Positions 12,801 through 25,635 of a DNA stretch of 64,000 nucleotides are shown one piece after another (the first letter of the stretch is position 1; every line of letters starts with the position of its first letter). Made by a program: the position numbers and the translations under genes. The stretch spans positions 33,881,492-33,945,491 of the forward strand of contig OX637402.1 in NCBI GenBank assembly GCA_951799425.1, written 5' to 3'. The notes under the pieces were generated by a model. The model saw only the letters and a program-made list of their open reading frames with translations. It was not told the DNA's origin and made no database searches. The stretch comes from Ilex aquifolium. Lineage: Eukaryota; Streptophyta; Magnoliopsida; Aquifoliales; Aquifoliaceae.

Positions 12801-15800
12801 ATTAAAATACTTTATATTCCCGTACTAATACTGTCTTATTCTTCAATGTAGAATACAATCTTAGGAAGAAACGAAATTTTTGTATTGGTACAAAAACAGT
12901 GATGAGAAGTCCGAGTGGAATGTGTGCAAGCATATATGTCTGATGAATGATGGTAAATGTTCGGCATTAGAACTTTATGCTCCTATGGGAAATACAGAAT
13001 CCCATAAGAACAAATTTGGAATAGTATCCAACCCAGTTTATGTTCAAAGAAAATATTTTCAAGAATGACTTAAAACCCTACCTTAGGTTGCAAGCCTCCC
13101 AGCCCTAATCCAAGAGGAACTGCTGTCGAACCATCAACATTATCAATACCTTGACTGGATGCTGGAGCACCTTCCATATTGACTAGTTGCTTAAGTGTCA
13201 TTTCTCCACCTGAACAGCTAACATCATCTCCAACTGAGCTACTAGAGGATACGTCTTTCGAGCTCGCAACATCCCTTGAATCATTATTGTTACTAGGTTG
13301 ATGGCATTCAGATTGTGTCTGGTAATTGCAAGTTGAGGTACCAATTTCTAGTCAATTATATGCACAAAATAGATGCTTGGAGGGATTATGGACCTTGGAC
13401 ATTACATACCTTCTGATCTTCCATCTCTGGCACCCCTGGCATAGGAAGACTTGTCTCTCCAACTCCATTGACAGCTGAGTTTCCAAGTTGATCGCTCCTC
13501 TCCTCATTGCGAACACTGGATCCCCTAGATTGATCTTGAACAGTTGAGCTCTCTGTTTGGCCTGCATAAGAACTACAGTAAGTTCAATAAAACAAAAACA
13601 AGATTATTCAGAGGATACCACACATTTTGATAATGATACCTGATTGGGCCTGGTTTTCACTCCTCATATTACTGACAAAATTTCTAATTTGCGAATTGAC
13701 TTCTGCAATAACTGTGGATAGTGAAACAGAGTCAGGAGGTGATTGTGAAACACTAACACCAGGGTGTGCTGCATTGGAAACAGAAACAACAGTAGGCCGC
13801 GAGGGGACAGCCCTTGCAATAACATTTCTCACAGGAACTACTCTTGTTTGACCTGAATCACCAGAAGCAGCTCCATTAACACGTTCTCCCTGCTGCATTC
13901 CTTCTGCATTAGTTGCCCTGGTGCCAACAGCTGAAACAATAGGCGCAAGTGAGGCCCCTGATAATTAATTTTGATAATGGTGAGTCATGTAGATGGGTGT
14001 AAACTGTGCAAAATTATATCAGGTACTTGTACTCTGAAATCTCAGTACCAGTATGTATATGAATATTTATGTGCCTCGGAACATTTCCAATGCCAACAGG
14101 GCCAAAAACACCTGAATTTGATGGAGGAACAGCAGAACCACCAAAAAGGGAGCTGGTTTGAAGAGGAAAAGGCTGCAAAGAAACAAGCAAAAGGTCACAG
14201 GATGGATCTTTTGAATTTTGATATCATTTTATCAAAACATTTAGGGCACGCAACAGCAGATCAAATTGTGGCAGAAATGGAAACAAAATATGTATTGGAG
14301 CACATTCAAGACTCTATAAACAAACAACATTATGTACCTATATAACACACACTCATATATATGTATACACACCCAAAGATCCACAATGCTTTAAAAGATG
14401 CAGCTCTCAATGTCGTTTTTGTTGCAGCCAAGAAACCTTGGCATCTCTCTTAATTTCTACAGCCAAAATTAGGTCGTGAACCACCTCATTCCCTTTTGAG
14501 TATGAGGCAAAATCTCTGTCTAAGCCAGTAGCCTTCTCTAGTTTCTTTATACACTTTGTAAGTAGCATTGCTCACAAATGGAAATAACTGCTCACTACAG
14601 CACAAGCAACTTGCTGAATACATTGCCATTTCCTAAGTTTTAGACAATAGTTTAAGACAAATAAGAAAGAACTACTCATAAAATTCATTAGAGGCACCCG
14701 ATTGAGTAGGGATTCAAATATAAACTCTATTTTGGGGCTCAATGTAGCTGGATTCTACTCCCCTGGGTTCACTCCACTCTATGACCAAAGCTTCAACTAA
14801 CAACAAAATGACCAAAGCTTCAACTAACAACAAAATGACCAAAGCTTCAACTAACAACAAACTATAATTCAACACCACGGCAAGATGTTTTGCACTGATA
14901 CAAACCTGAACCATTATAGGATTAGGCCCTGATGGAGATATATAAACCGCAGGCCCAGCATTAACAGAAGATTCAGCCTGCAATATGCAGCTAAACAGTT
15001 GTAAACACATTCATCTACATCAATAAATCAGCACAAAGTGAAAGGGCAAGGACATACAGGATATTGTCCCATACGCAGCGTCAATATTGTCCGACCAAGC
15101 TCGAGAAGAAGAGAACCTAAATGCTGCATTGCAAGACCTACTTGCACTGATTCTGCCTGAATTTGGCCCCTTACAGTGGACTCAGCAGAACCCGCCTCTT
15201 GCTCTAAACGTCCTGCGATATGCTACAAAGTTGCAGCAGATTACAAACACCACATAATCAGACAAGAAGGTAAAAGTTCAGGAACCGTGAGGTTTATTTT
15301 AATTAAGACAGGGTAAATTCACACGTAATTTTCTGATACGGCAATAGATTAAACAGCACAGTCCTACAACATAGTTCAATCAACAGAACTTGCTCAAACT
15401 TGCATTTATTCTTGAAGAGATGTGCTCACTTATTCTAACGACACTATGACAGCTTATATCAAAATCAACCCTTGGTGACTTGTTTGGTGAACAAAATCAG
15501 GTTGTAAATGATTAAATGTAGAAAATAAGTAGATGTGGAAAACTATTTACAAGGGCCCAATTCTCCAGTCTACTGAATTTTGTGAGTTGTTATGATAGAT
15601 AACAACAAAGATGACAAGTTATTTTGCCTGAATACCAAATTTACGCGTGCTACTGACATAGCCCTATAATGCCTAACCATAGATTACTTCTTGAAATATA
15701 ATCACAGTGAAAGAATGGAATATAATGTCAGGGGACAAGATATAACATACATAAATACACATGACACACCTACACCAACATGTTGGGACACCTGAAGTTT

Positions 15801-18800
15801 GTGAAAGAAAAAACCAAGAGAAGCTCACACAAAATGAGAACACATTCAGAAAAAAGTCAAGAGCAAATCCAGAGTATTCAGTGTATAGAACGCACTGATA
15901 ATGCTGTGGTAGCATGACCCCCAAGAAGACGATGTGCATGTCGCAACACAATGCTCAATGCCTCAGGTGTTGACCCCCCACGAGAATTGGAAGGCAATTC
16001 TCCCATTGGTCGGTCTCCTGTGTTGTTTAATGATTGGTCTGGCTGAAACCCTGCAGTAAAAGTAGTGGTTATTCAGGGAAGTTATTTGTAGCAATAAAAA
16101 AAAGAGGCAACAACTTCAAAATCATCACCATTCTGAGACAATGCCAGCTCCATGCGGTTCATAAACTCAGTAAGTGTGTGCAAAGAATCAGGAATTGGCT
16201 GATATACAGAAAAATGACATTAAAAAAAGCAAAACAAGGCAATTTCGTATAATTTTATTATTGAACAGAGATGCTCTATACCACATTGAGGGAAGGAACA
16301 GCCATAGCTGCTCCAATCGGAAATTGGAAAGCTTGGGGCAAAGGACTAGGAAAAGCCTGTCTAGGCTGTGATTGATATCCTGCTTGGCTCTGAACGCCAA
16401 CATTACCTCTTAGCCCTTCTGTTTCATTCCCTTGAGGAGCTTGAATGGGAGGATTGAACTGCCAACCAATCAATCAACTCACTAAATGAGCAAAATGATG
16501 AGTAGGAAAAAACAAGCATGAGACACGTATAAGTACACCACACCATAGTTGTCAAATCGCGATTTGTATCGTAAATCGGAATCCAAATTTTGAGAATCGT
16601 GAATCATATCGAATCGTGAATCGTGAGATTCGACACAAAATTTGAACAAAAATAAAAAGTAATACTACATATTTAAAATAAAAAAAATATATTGAATATT
16701 GAACATTATTGCATTCTAAAAATAATCAATTGGCATAATCACGTCGTCTAAAAGGAAAAACGCTAGCTTTTTGCTTCATTTTCATCTTTTACTTAACCAT
16801 TTTTAAATTCAACAACTTGAAAAAAAAATTCATTAAAGAACCATGACTATTCAAGAACCAAAATAGTGATACCAGTATAGATTAGGTTATAAACATAAAT
16901 TGAAAAAGAACAAATAAGAAAATTGATTGGGAGAAAACATACATGCCAATATTTTGAAACAAAAAATTAGACCTAACAAACTATCCATGAAAGAATTGAG
17001 AGCAAAAATCAACCGATGATACGAGAGCGTTAACGATGACCTTTAGCTTTAGACAACGTAAGGCGAGTTTTAGACGACGTCAGAGTGAGAACGAGCAAAG
17101 AGGTTGAATTTTTATTAGGGTGTGGATTTCTCTGCAAACAAAAAGACGTTTTATTGTTTAGCGGACAAAACGATGTCGTTTTGTCAAAAATTTGGGTTTT
17201 AAAATAAATAATTGAATCGTGCGATTCATACGATTCAGGTGCAATTCATCTCTAAAACAATTCTTATATAAGATACAAATTGTTTTGTACCTGTATCGAA
17301 CCGAATCGTACGAATCGAATCGCGAATCATACGATTTTGATAATTATGCACTACACTAAACAATAGAGAACAACATACTCCACCACACCACGGTTACGAT
17401 GACATTCCTCAGTTATCATAACACCCAAATACCACACAGAGCACATAGCTATAAGAATTCAATTCTCATATTGCACTCTCTCCCATTAAGTGTATACCCT
17501 TACTTTTCCTTAGGCATTCGTTTCATTGTGGTAATAGTATGTGAATGGGACAAGTACACAAGCAGCAGCCAGCAAATACCAAGTAAGCATTATGGAGCAA
17601 TTCTTTAGACAAAAATATTTGAAGAAAAGCCAGAGTGCCAGTAGACCTCAATCTAAATCCTAATAAGAATATTGGTCTATAAATCCTAAAAGTAGAGTCC
17701 TGACGGTGGCTACCAAAACTTGAGTTCTTACATGTGTTCAAAAGTTTTAATCCAACGGTTGATAACCAGACAAATCATCTGATCAATTCAAAACCAATTT
17801 GAAGGAATGGCATATTCAAACCGAGTTTTCACAAAGCTGATTTCAACATGTCCAATAAAAGTAGCTTGATTGAAAGGTCCATCAACATTGTAAACCACCA
17901 CATTCCGCATCCATGGAGGCTCATCCATTGCAACAAATTCAAATGTTTTTAAATGCACCCAAATTCCATTGACCCATTTTAGAAGAAAAAAAATAAGAAT
18001 TAAACCATACTTAGAATTTGGTAGAAATGCTCTATGTTATTAATTATTTTAGACCACATTAAAAAGTAATTGTGAAGCGCCAAACAAGACACGACACTCT
18101 TGACAGGAGATCTATTCTTGCATATCAATTTTTCATATCATGAACTAATATACTAAAATGATTTAAGAAGTCAGTTTTACAACATAGTTGGAAAGCGACA
18201 CCTAGCTAAATTTATTCTATTTTCATTGTATTTCTTTTGTTATTGGGTGGATTTCTTATCCTCCATCTTTGTAATTTATTCACTTTCTATGAAATAAAAG
18301 TTTGTTTCTTATCAAAAAAAAAAAATTAGGAAAGGCTGAAAACTCACTAATTGTATGATTTTGATGTTAGCACATGAGTATCGTTATAAAGTAGGCAAGG
18401 TAAGGATTGAAAAAAATCATGCCTCTAGTTTCCATTCCCATTATGTAACGCATGTAACAATCGGGGTGGATGCCCTAAAAATTCTAACTTGAAGTGCTGA
18501 AATATGAAGAAATAACATGTTAACCGCATATGGTCGCCTGACAAAATAAATAACTGGCAAAAGCAAGAATACATAATCAGCAACAACTGAAAAGAATTAC
18601 TATAGGAAATATGAAGGGCAATCGAAAACACAAGCACAAATTGTGATGTTTGGTTGTAGAAATGAGAATAACCCAGACCCACCTCCTCTTTCCCCAACCC
18701 CCCAAAAAATGGTAGATTGAATACCCAAGAGGACACCATCGTGACTATATCTCAGAGAAACTATGGCCCCAAATGTCAAATAGCAATGGAAACTAGTGTG

Positions 18801-20999
18801 TATCTTATGCATGCAAATAGGATAACAAGTTTATGTTATTATCTGCATCTAAATTAGAAAGTTAAACTCTGCAATTTGTGTGAGAAATATGCAGCAACAT
18901 GAGATATTGTATATATACATATTTCATGCATTATAAAGATTAGGAAAGGGGAAAGCAAAAGAAAAAGGCAAACAGAAAAAACACTACTCACCTGCGCACT
19001 AGGTTGTGTGCCGCCAGTACCATTAGTAACAGTCTGGTTACCAATCCCAATAGAATTTAGAACTGCCCCTATCACCTAAAGCCAAACGACAATCATTAAG
19101 CTTTTCTGGCCTAGTAATGCATATAAACCTATCTAAAATAGTAGTCATACAAATAATAGAAGGGACAAAAGTGCCCTACAGACGCACCCGACTTAAGTCT
19201 GGCACAGTGCCTTCTTGGTCTCCAACATTAAAGGTCCCCAATACGACACTGTGAGAAATTTGCCCTACACGGTTCCGCAATCCTCCACCACTAGGTTCTT
19301 GTCCTGTTAAGCATCCATGCCATCCAAGAAAAACATAAACCCTTACTTCACAGAGGAACATCATTAAAAAAAAAGCTCGAAATGCGATCTGCACAACTTG
19401 CAATTCATACCTCTAGTGCCATTATTTGCAGTTGTCTCCTCTGAGCTGGTACCAGCTGAGGGTTGTGGTTGAGAAGGCTGCCTCTCTACTAAGTGCAACG
19501 TATGCCCGTTTTCCACATCTAACAAGAGTTAAGGGTCTACAAACGATGTATATACCAACTTATAAATGTCTCCGTGTCTATAACAATGGTATAAGGCAAA
19601 AATACTTTCTTGCTAATAAATAAATACATTCAGGGCCAATAAGATATGTATTAGTGATCAGAATGGATAAGATATCTTGAAATGATTTACCAGGCCAACA
19701 AAGTTGCTAAGCTTTCTTGAAAGACAAGTCTATTTACAAAAGAAACATAAAAAAAAAAAAGAATGATCATGGCTGAGGGAACCCCACAACAGCACAATTT
19801 ATGAAAGAGAAGTACCATTTTAACCTTTTTCTTTGAGGCCAGGGTGACTTAGTAGCTGTGCATGGAAAATAACGTCATTCCCTTTTCCATTTGAACCAGA
19901 GATTTATTTGGTACATCGACTCCATGCATTTCTGTTCATGTGTCAGCAATACTCCTAGAAGCCGTTCTATTTGCTTTCAGCCTCCGTTTGGTAAATAAAG
20001 AAAAACAGTAATGAGAGCCAATTCCTCATAAGTCTCCAACGCTAAATACAACTTGAACACTCCCAATCAAATCCAAAAACTACACTATCCAAATTGTAAT
20101 CATCAAATCATTACGCTCTCGAGACACGTATCTACTCTAGAACTTTTTGGAGCGGGGCGTTTTCCGAGGGAGGAAGAAAGATAAATTTTTCAAGTATGGT
20201 GACATCTATGCAGTCACTCATAAAGGCAACATGACGAGAAATTGGCAATCAATTTTAGTCAAGTAAACCCATGGAAATCTAATTGCAAGCTAATACAAAC
20301 ACACCTGAACAGAACTCTCCCCCTATTATTCACAACTATTTGTCATATTTCCACATGAAATGTTGGGAACTTTGTCAGGAAAAACATTCCAGAAATATGT
20401 ACAAATATATAGGTGAAATTACATTTTATCTAATAGTGAACCTGAGGTTCATAAGAAAAAATGCATCATAAATGTCACAAATTGTGGGATACGGTATTCA
20501 GAAAGGAGGTGACTGTCCTTTAAGACCTTGCCCCTAAAAATTAGACGTTGTTGCCCGACTGGGACCCCAATTTGACTAGCTATTTTCTCCTTGAATGCTG
20601 AAACGGGCATCTGCAATCATCAAAAGTTCAAGAGGCATTAGCAAATGGTGAAATAACCCAACATACTATAATTTAGCAATTTCACAGTCATATAATGAAA
20701 GAAAATTTGACAATATTCAAGCTTTTAATACGTATATTTCCTTCATTTATAATATGAACAACAATATCATGTGACAATATTTACTTTCATTCAGTTTATA
20801 CATGAACTAGTAGCAAACTGTTAGTTTAGTTTTCAAGTACAAGCAAAAATAAGAGAAATCAGTGAATTACATCCTTGTCCACATGAAAACTGTACATCTG
20901 GGAGTCAAGGGTCTTGATATTGAGCTCCACGATCGATTCAGAACTTTCACCAGAGAAATTACTTGTACTCGAACCTTCAATTGGATGCTGATCCGCCAT
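9882..20999 (-). CDS. CIP73: Ubiquitin-like domain protein, CIP73/BAG6-like
   Basis: Seventeen coding exons on the minus strand: 20871-20999, 20493-20610, 19411-19518, 19188-19303, 18992-19075, 16282-16458, 16129-16198, 15896-16050, 15058-15222, 14906-14977, 14049-14172, 13640-13957, 13410-13561, 13082-13318, 11339-11959, 10049-10204, 9882-9956. Every junction is GT-AG and the frame holds for 2877 nt (958 residues). Residues about 24-95 form a ubiquitin-like domain (start SIVELNIKTLDSQ, then RLIFRGKVLKDSHLLSEY and GHTLHLVERQ). The rest is Gly/Ser/Gln/Pro-rich and low in predicted structure, with the conserved segment INIHIHTG and a carboxy-terminal EYMEMLRRDISGRVEDE. This matches plant homologues of Lotus CIP73, which binds the symbiotic kinase CCaMK, and is related to animal BAG6/Scythe, a chaperone-linked quality-control factor. 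Its role here is inferred. Intron 5 (2.5 kb) contains a hAT-like element. Confidence 0.92.
11100..11212 (+). repeat. Possible SINE-like 3' end with (GAGTT)n tail
   Basis: Within an intron of the CIP73-like gene. The sequence CAATCCTAATATTTGGGAC is followed by a GTTGA/GAGTT pentamer run (about 11183-11207). This resembles the 3' end of plant Au-type SINEs, which end in a GGGACTAAGGC-like segment and a short simple repeat. No pol III boxes or target duplication were identified, so the assignment is tentative. Confidence 0.3.
14781..14861 (+). repeat. 27 bp tandem repeat, three copies
   Basis: Three near-perfect direct copies of a 27 bp unit beginning ATGACCAAAGCTTCAACTAA, in the intron upstream of the exon at 14049-14172 (minus strand). 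It does not touch an exon. Confidence 0.9.
16544..17348. mobile_element. Non-autonomous hAT-like element in an intron of the CIP73-like gene
   Basis: The 805 bp element has inverted ends CATAGTTGTCAAATCG (left) and, on the other strand, CATAATTATCAAAATCG (right). It is flanked by CACCACAC (16536-16543) and CACTACAC (17349-17356), an 8 bp duplication with one mismatch, which fits hAT insertion. Subterminal regions are rich in degenerate copies of GAATCG/CGATTC. No transposase frame is present. It lies between the coding exons at 18992-19075 and 16282-16458. Confidence 0.75.
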
Positions 21000-22010
21000 G
21001 TAACTTCAAAGGCAACTGAGAACTAAAAATACAATGGATGTGATCAATCAGGAGCAATAAAAGTAAAACCTAAGAAAAAGTAAATGTCCGCTTAAAGAAA
21101 TCAAAGAAAGATTAATAGGAACCACACTGATTACTCATGAAGCCACGCCATTCAACTTTTAGAAAACCTAATGGATCAATATCGATGAAGAAAGATTAAT
21201 ATGAACCACACAGATTACTCATGAAGCCACGCCATTCAACTGTTAGAAAACCTAATGGATCAATGTCGATGGTGACATGGTGCAATGAACACGACTAGTA
21301 CTACCACCCCAGCACTCTAACTATGATCTTCTTCCAAAAAGAAAAATTCTGTCTTACTCATCAAAAACATTGCCAGATCAGTAACAGGAGAATTTAAGAC
21401 CACTGTAAAGAAAATAAGCCTTCAGCTCCATAAGAAGCTTTTCGTATAACATAGGCACAGGTTACATGAATCACCACGCACTGTAATGACATGACAATGC
21501 TCAAATTAGCTTCAAACGAGGCCTATACGTAAGGTTTGAGCAATAATGAAAGACTGGGAGATCATATTCTCAACACCGGGGAATGATTTTCATTTTTCAA
21601 TCTCGAATGAAGAATGCTTGAAAGAATCAAAAGCAAAGCAAAACAAAACAGAAAACTAAGGGACGAGGAATACCTAAATCGAAAACATCCGGCAACAATA
21701 AAATGATAGGAAATAAATCAGGAAAAACTTTAAAAATCACAGGAGATTCAATCACGAACATTGAAAGGGGCGATCCAAAAGCAATAATTTCTTGCTCGCG
21801 TCAATTGAGGTTGAAATAAAGCAACTTGACCGACATAATTTTTAGGTCACATGCCTATAGAGAATGTAAATTAGGTTTTGCTTAGGGTTTCGAAAAAGAA
21901 AAGAACAAAGAAAAAAGAAGCAAACGTTTTACAGAACACTCATACTCACACACATAAAAGTGAAATCCGAGAAATCGAACCTTTCGGATATGTCAGATCA
22001 ATGATCGGAG
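21000..22010 (-). other. 5' leader region of the CIP73-like gene
   Basis: An acceptor TTTTTAG or TTCTCAG just upstream of the ATG (20999) shows that the start exon is preceded by a leader intron. A plausible donor TTTAG|GTATTCC at 21672-21673 would make about 21674-22000 the non-coding first exon. The exact transcription start is not determined. Confidence 0.45.
21103..21270 (+). repeat. 84 bp tandem duplication in the leader intron
   Basis: Two adjacent direct copies (21103-21186 and 21187-21270) share the segments ATTACTCATGAAGCCACGCC and AACCTAATGGATCAAT with a few substitutions between them. This is a recent local duplication inside the presumed leader intron of the CIP73-like gene. Confidence 0.85.
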
Positions 22011-25000
22011 AGTGAAGATGAAAACAAGCTGCGACGGAAGCACAACCGATCGTCGAAAACTGAAAGTGGGTGTCTGGATAACTTGGGGGCTACGAAATGG
22101 AGTTATTTCTTCGGATTCGAGTTCGAGCACAAAAACTCACCGTCTAAATGGGGTCGGTCTTTCACCAATCCTATTTCTTTATGCGGTGACTAAACTGTTA
22201 TGTCAGGACTTGAGGCATTAAGGAACCATACGATTCCAGAATGGTCTAGATTGCGCCATGTGCTGGGCCATATTTTGCCGGTTATGGACCGTATGGTCTT
22301 TTTATAATTTTCATGGGCTGGGTTTTTGCCCTTTTATTTTTTAGTTAATTAGGCTGGATCCCTGCACACCAATTTTAGTGCTACTAAATTTTTAGTATAA
22401 AAAAATCAGTTTTTAAAAAAGCTTACTTGCTGTCTCTGTGTTGGCACAAATATTAAAGAATTAATTAGTTATTGATTTTTATTATCTATTTTACCTTCAT
22501 TATATGATTTTAACTTAAAATATAGTTAATTTTTTTCTTTTTTTTTTTGTATTTATTATTGAGATTTTTACATTATTATCTACCAATTTTGAAATTTAAA
22601 CTCGTGAACTAAGTAATTTGGACATTATGATGACGTCTGACGATTTGTGTTTTAGTATACATGTTTGACGATTTGTGTTTATGAAGGAGAAGAAAATGCA
22701 TTAACGATCTGTGTTTTAGTGTATCTGTCTGAATATCTGTGTGTTATGGAGAAGAAAGTACATTAATGATATGTGTTTTAGTGTACCTGTCTGACGATCT
22801 ATATTTTAGTGTATTTGTCTGACAATTATTGCATACCTATTATTTTTTATATTTTTTTATTGCATACTTGTTATTTTTTATTTTTTTATTACGTACCTTT
22901 TTATTTTTTGGCTCAAAAGTATATATATTTAATTGCTTACCTGTCTTACGATTTGTGTTTATAAAGAAAAATGTACATTTATGATGATGTAGTTTTTTAG
23001 AATTGTCGTTATTTTTTGCAATTGTAAAAGATGTTAGTTATGTCAATTATTTTGATTTTTCAACAGGGTCATAATTCAAAAGAAAATTTGCGAGTATGTT
23101 TTTTTTTTTAATCCTATTGGGCCTACGGATCGGCCTCCAAATCTTTTTTTATTATTATTTTTACTCAATGGTCAAGTGTTTTGGGTTAACTTATGCGCAT
23201 TTAGACTAATATTCTCTTTAGTATAGTCAAAAACAAATCATCCACGCCATAACTAGAATATTCATAAATGATAAATCTCTCGTGATCTGATTCTAAAAAA
23301 TTGTCAAAATTCAAACTCATAATATCTGCATTTATAATGTATCCCTATTATAACTTAAGTTGCTCGTTTTGAGATGTTGGGTTCTTCTCCTTTTAGGGTA
23401 TTGGGTAAATCCTGCTATCAACTAAGATCATCCATTAATGATTAATTACAGCACTTTGCACACAAATTGTAAACAAATTAACATAAATTTAAATTAAGGG
23501 GAATAATTACAATTAATTGTAATATCAACTTATAAAAAAGCATTGTATATTGGGCCCGAAGGGTATATACTATATAGTAAAAGTCCAAATGGTGCAAAGG
23601 GAGGAATATAAAGCATGGTCGTGTCTTTCTTTAATCTTGAAGTCGGATTCGTAATAAATTAGGGCAACATCATTGGCATGTTAAGCTCAAACCATGTGTC
23701 ATGTGGGAGAAAAATGACATTAATTTTCATATGTTCTTCTAATTTCCTTGAATAACATAGGAATGTTATTTTCCCTCTCTAGCATTTTCGCGTTACCTTT
23801 ACAAAAGCGTTAAGGAAGGAATAAGAAAGGACCTTAATCACCCAAGTTTGCTTAGCCATCATACCTAAATCCAAGCCATTGTTTTTTCTCATAATCCAAG
23901 ATCCTTCTTTGAAAAGGTCTCTTTGATACTATAATTAACAATTCATTATTATAACTTACAAAAGAGTAAATTATACTTTAACCCCAGGACTATCATCTTT
24001 ATTTCATTTTGCACTCTTAACTATAAAATTTTTCACATTACATCTTAAAATATCAGTTTTGTTTCAAATCACTCAAATTGCTCAAAAATTATTAAACTTG
24101 ACAGATATATCAAAACATAAAAAATAATAATGAAAATTCATACAACGCACATGAAATCAAACATAGAATTACATCCAAAAGTAATACTAACTTGTATCTC
24201 ATTACAAAAATTCATATTGAAAAATCACTTTTGTAAGTGTATAAAATATAATAATGAATGAAATTCTAATTGGGAGAAAGATATAAGATGAACTTACTTA
24301 TTAAAAGGGTGTATATAGTATGGTATGAACTTAGTTATTAATAGAATGAGTATAGGAGGGGTGAACTTAGTAGTTTGATAGTAATAAATTAAATGAGGTG
24401 GGAATGAATATTTATAAGGTGGGAATAACTTCACCCAATGATATGTGAAGTGATAGAGTTTCGATGAAAAAGTTCATCAATTATAGTCACAATAATTCTA
24501 TTGAACCATGTCATTGCCACATCATAAAATTAGCAAATTAGGTCAAAATTTTAAATTCCAATAAAATTACTCTGGATTAAACCATTATTGACAAGTCACA
24601 AATTAACATCATGGTATCAGTGCAATTTCAAATAAAAGCAAAATTATGCCAGCGTAGAGGGGGCGGTGTAAGGGAATTTTTCCCTTAAAAACGCGGGCTG
24701 ACTCGTAATAGGGGTGCAACTTGGACGAGTTAGACAGGTTGAGGAGTCAACCCTAGTTATGTCTTAGGTATATAATCTTCAACCCTAACTCGACCTCAAC
24801 CCAAGGTACTCAATTCGAACTGATTTCGGGTTAAAATTTAGGTTGAGTTCGTTAAAGTGAATTATAAAGTGTGAACCTTAGTTGTAAGTTATGCTATTGA
24901 ATCTACTTATTTATATATTTATTTTTAAATATGTTCGGGTTGAACCCGATTTAATATTCGGGTTGAACCTGATAACCCAAAACTTCAAATCGGGTATTAC

Positions 25001-25528
25001 CCGAATTCAATTCAAGTTAATTTTTTTCGGTCCAGGCCTAAGTCAAATATTAAAAACTTTAATTCAAACATTTTTTTTTTTTTTGAATTGACTTCAGATT
25101 CACCCGCTCAACTTAGACCCTGTCTCGCAACACCTTCTAGAGCTTGGCCTGGGGCTGCAGTAGTATCTTGGCCAATTCCAGGTCCAATAGAAGAAAGCGA
25201 ACCCTCCCCAAACCCCACCACTCACCAGCACAACTAAGGCCACCACAAAAGACGGAAGATTGACCAATGATTTCGTTGTACGTATATTCTATTGCATTGT
25301 GGGAGGTTGGTGAAAGGTGAAAGGTGAAAGGTGGAGACGAAGGCTTTTTTTTTTTTTGGGTGCAGACGAAGGCTGGTGTGGTGTCTTTCTGGTTATCTAA
25401 ACATAGTTCATTTACTATTGTGCTCGTTCCAGGCGTAGTTGACTAAACTGAGGTAGGCAGGAACTACGCGCGTGACGGTCTAAAACAGACTCAAGCCAAG
25501 CCACCACCTAACAGTCACAGAAGGACAG

Positions 25529-25532
<4 letters not shown>
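22011..25532. other. Spacer between divergent CIP73-like and ADH-like genes
   Basis: About 3.5 kb of AT-rich sequence that holds the upstream regions of both divergent genes. It contains a degenerate tandem repeat (22630-22960), a GGTGAAA triplication near 25310-25335, and an interspersed-repeat-like stretch rich in GGGTTGAACC/CCCGAATT motifs (about 24710-25110). No convincing coding exon was found. Confidence 0.5.
22630..22960 (+). repeat. Degenerate tandem repeat, TGACGATTTGTGTTTTAGTG type
   Basis: At least five diverged copies of a roughly 28-60 bp pattern that combines (T)GACGATnTGTGTTT, TAGTGTANCTGTCTG and a GAGAAGAAAATGCATTAA-like insert. Copies differ by point changes and small indels. 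The array lies in the CIP73-like/ADH-like spacer. Confidence 0.6.

Positions 25533-25564
<32 letters not shown>
25533..25564 (+). repeat. (TC)16 microsatellite in the ADH-like 5' leader
   Basis: A perfect dinucleotide run about 70 bp before the ATG of the ADH-like gene, followed by more CT-rich sequence. CT tracts in 5' leaders are common in plants; this is a likely length-polymorphic site. Confidence 0.9.
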
Positions 25565-25567
<3 letters not shown>

Positions 25568-25635
25568 CTCTGTCTCTCACACATCTCACACACAGACACA
25601 GAGTCCGTGGCGGAGAACCAGAGATTGCTTCTAAA

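Noticed and set aside
14781..14861. CRISPR-like or other patterned array
   Set aside because: The copies are directly adjacent with no spacers; it is a plain tandem duplication in a plant intron.
24710..25110. Named transposon call for the GGGTTGAACC-rich stretch
   Set aside because: It resembles common plant interspersed repeats, but no second terminus or target duplication could be found.
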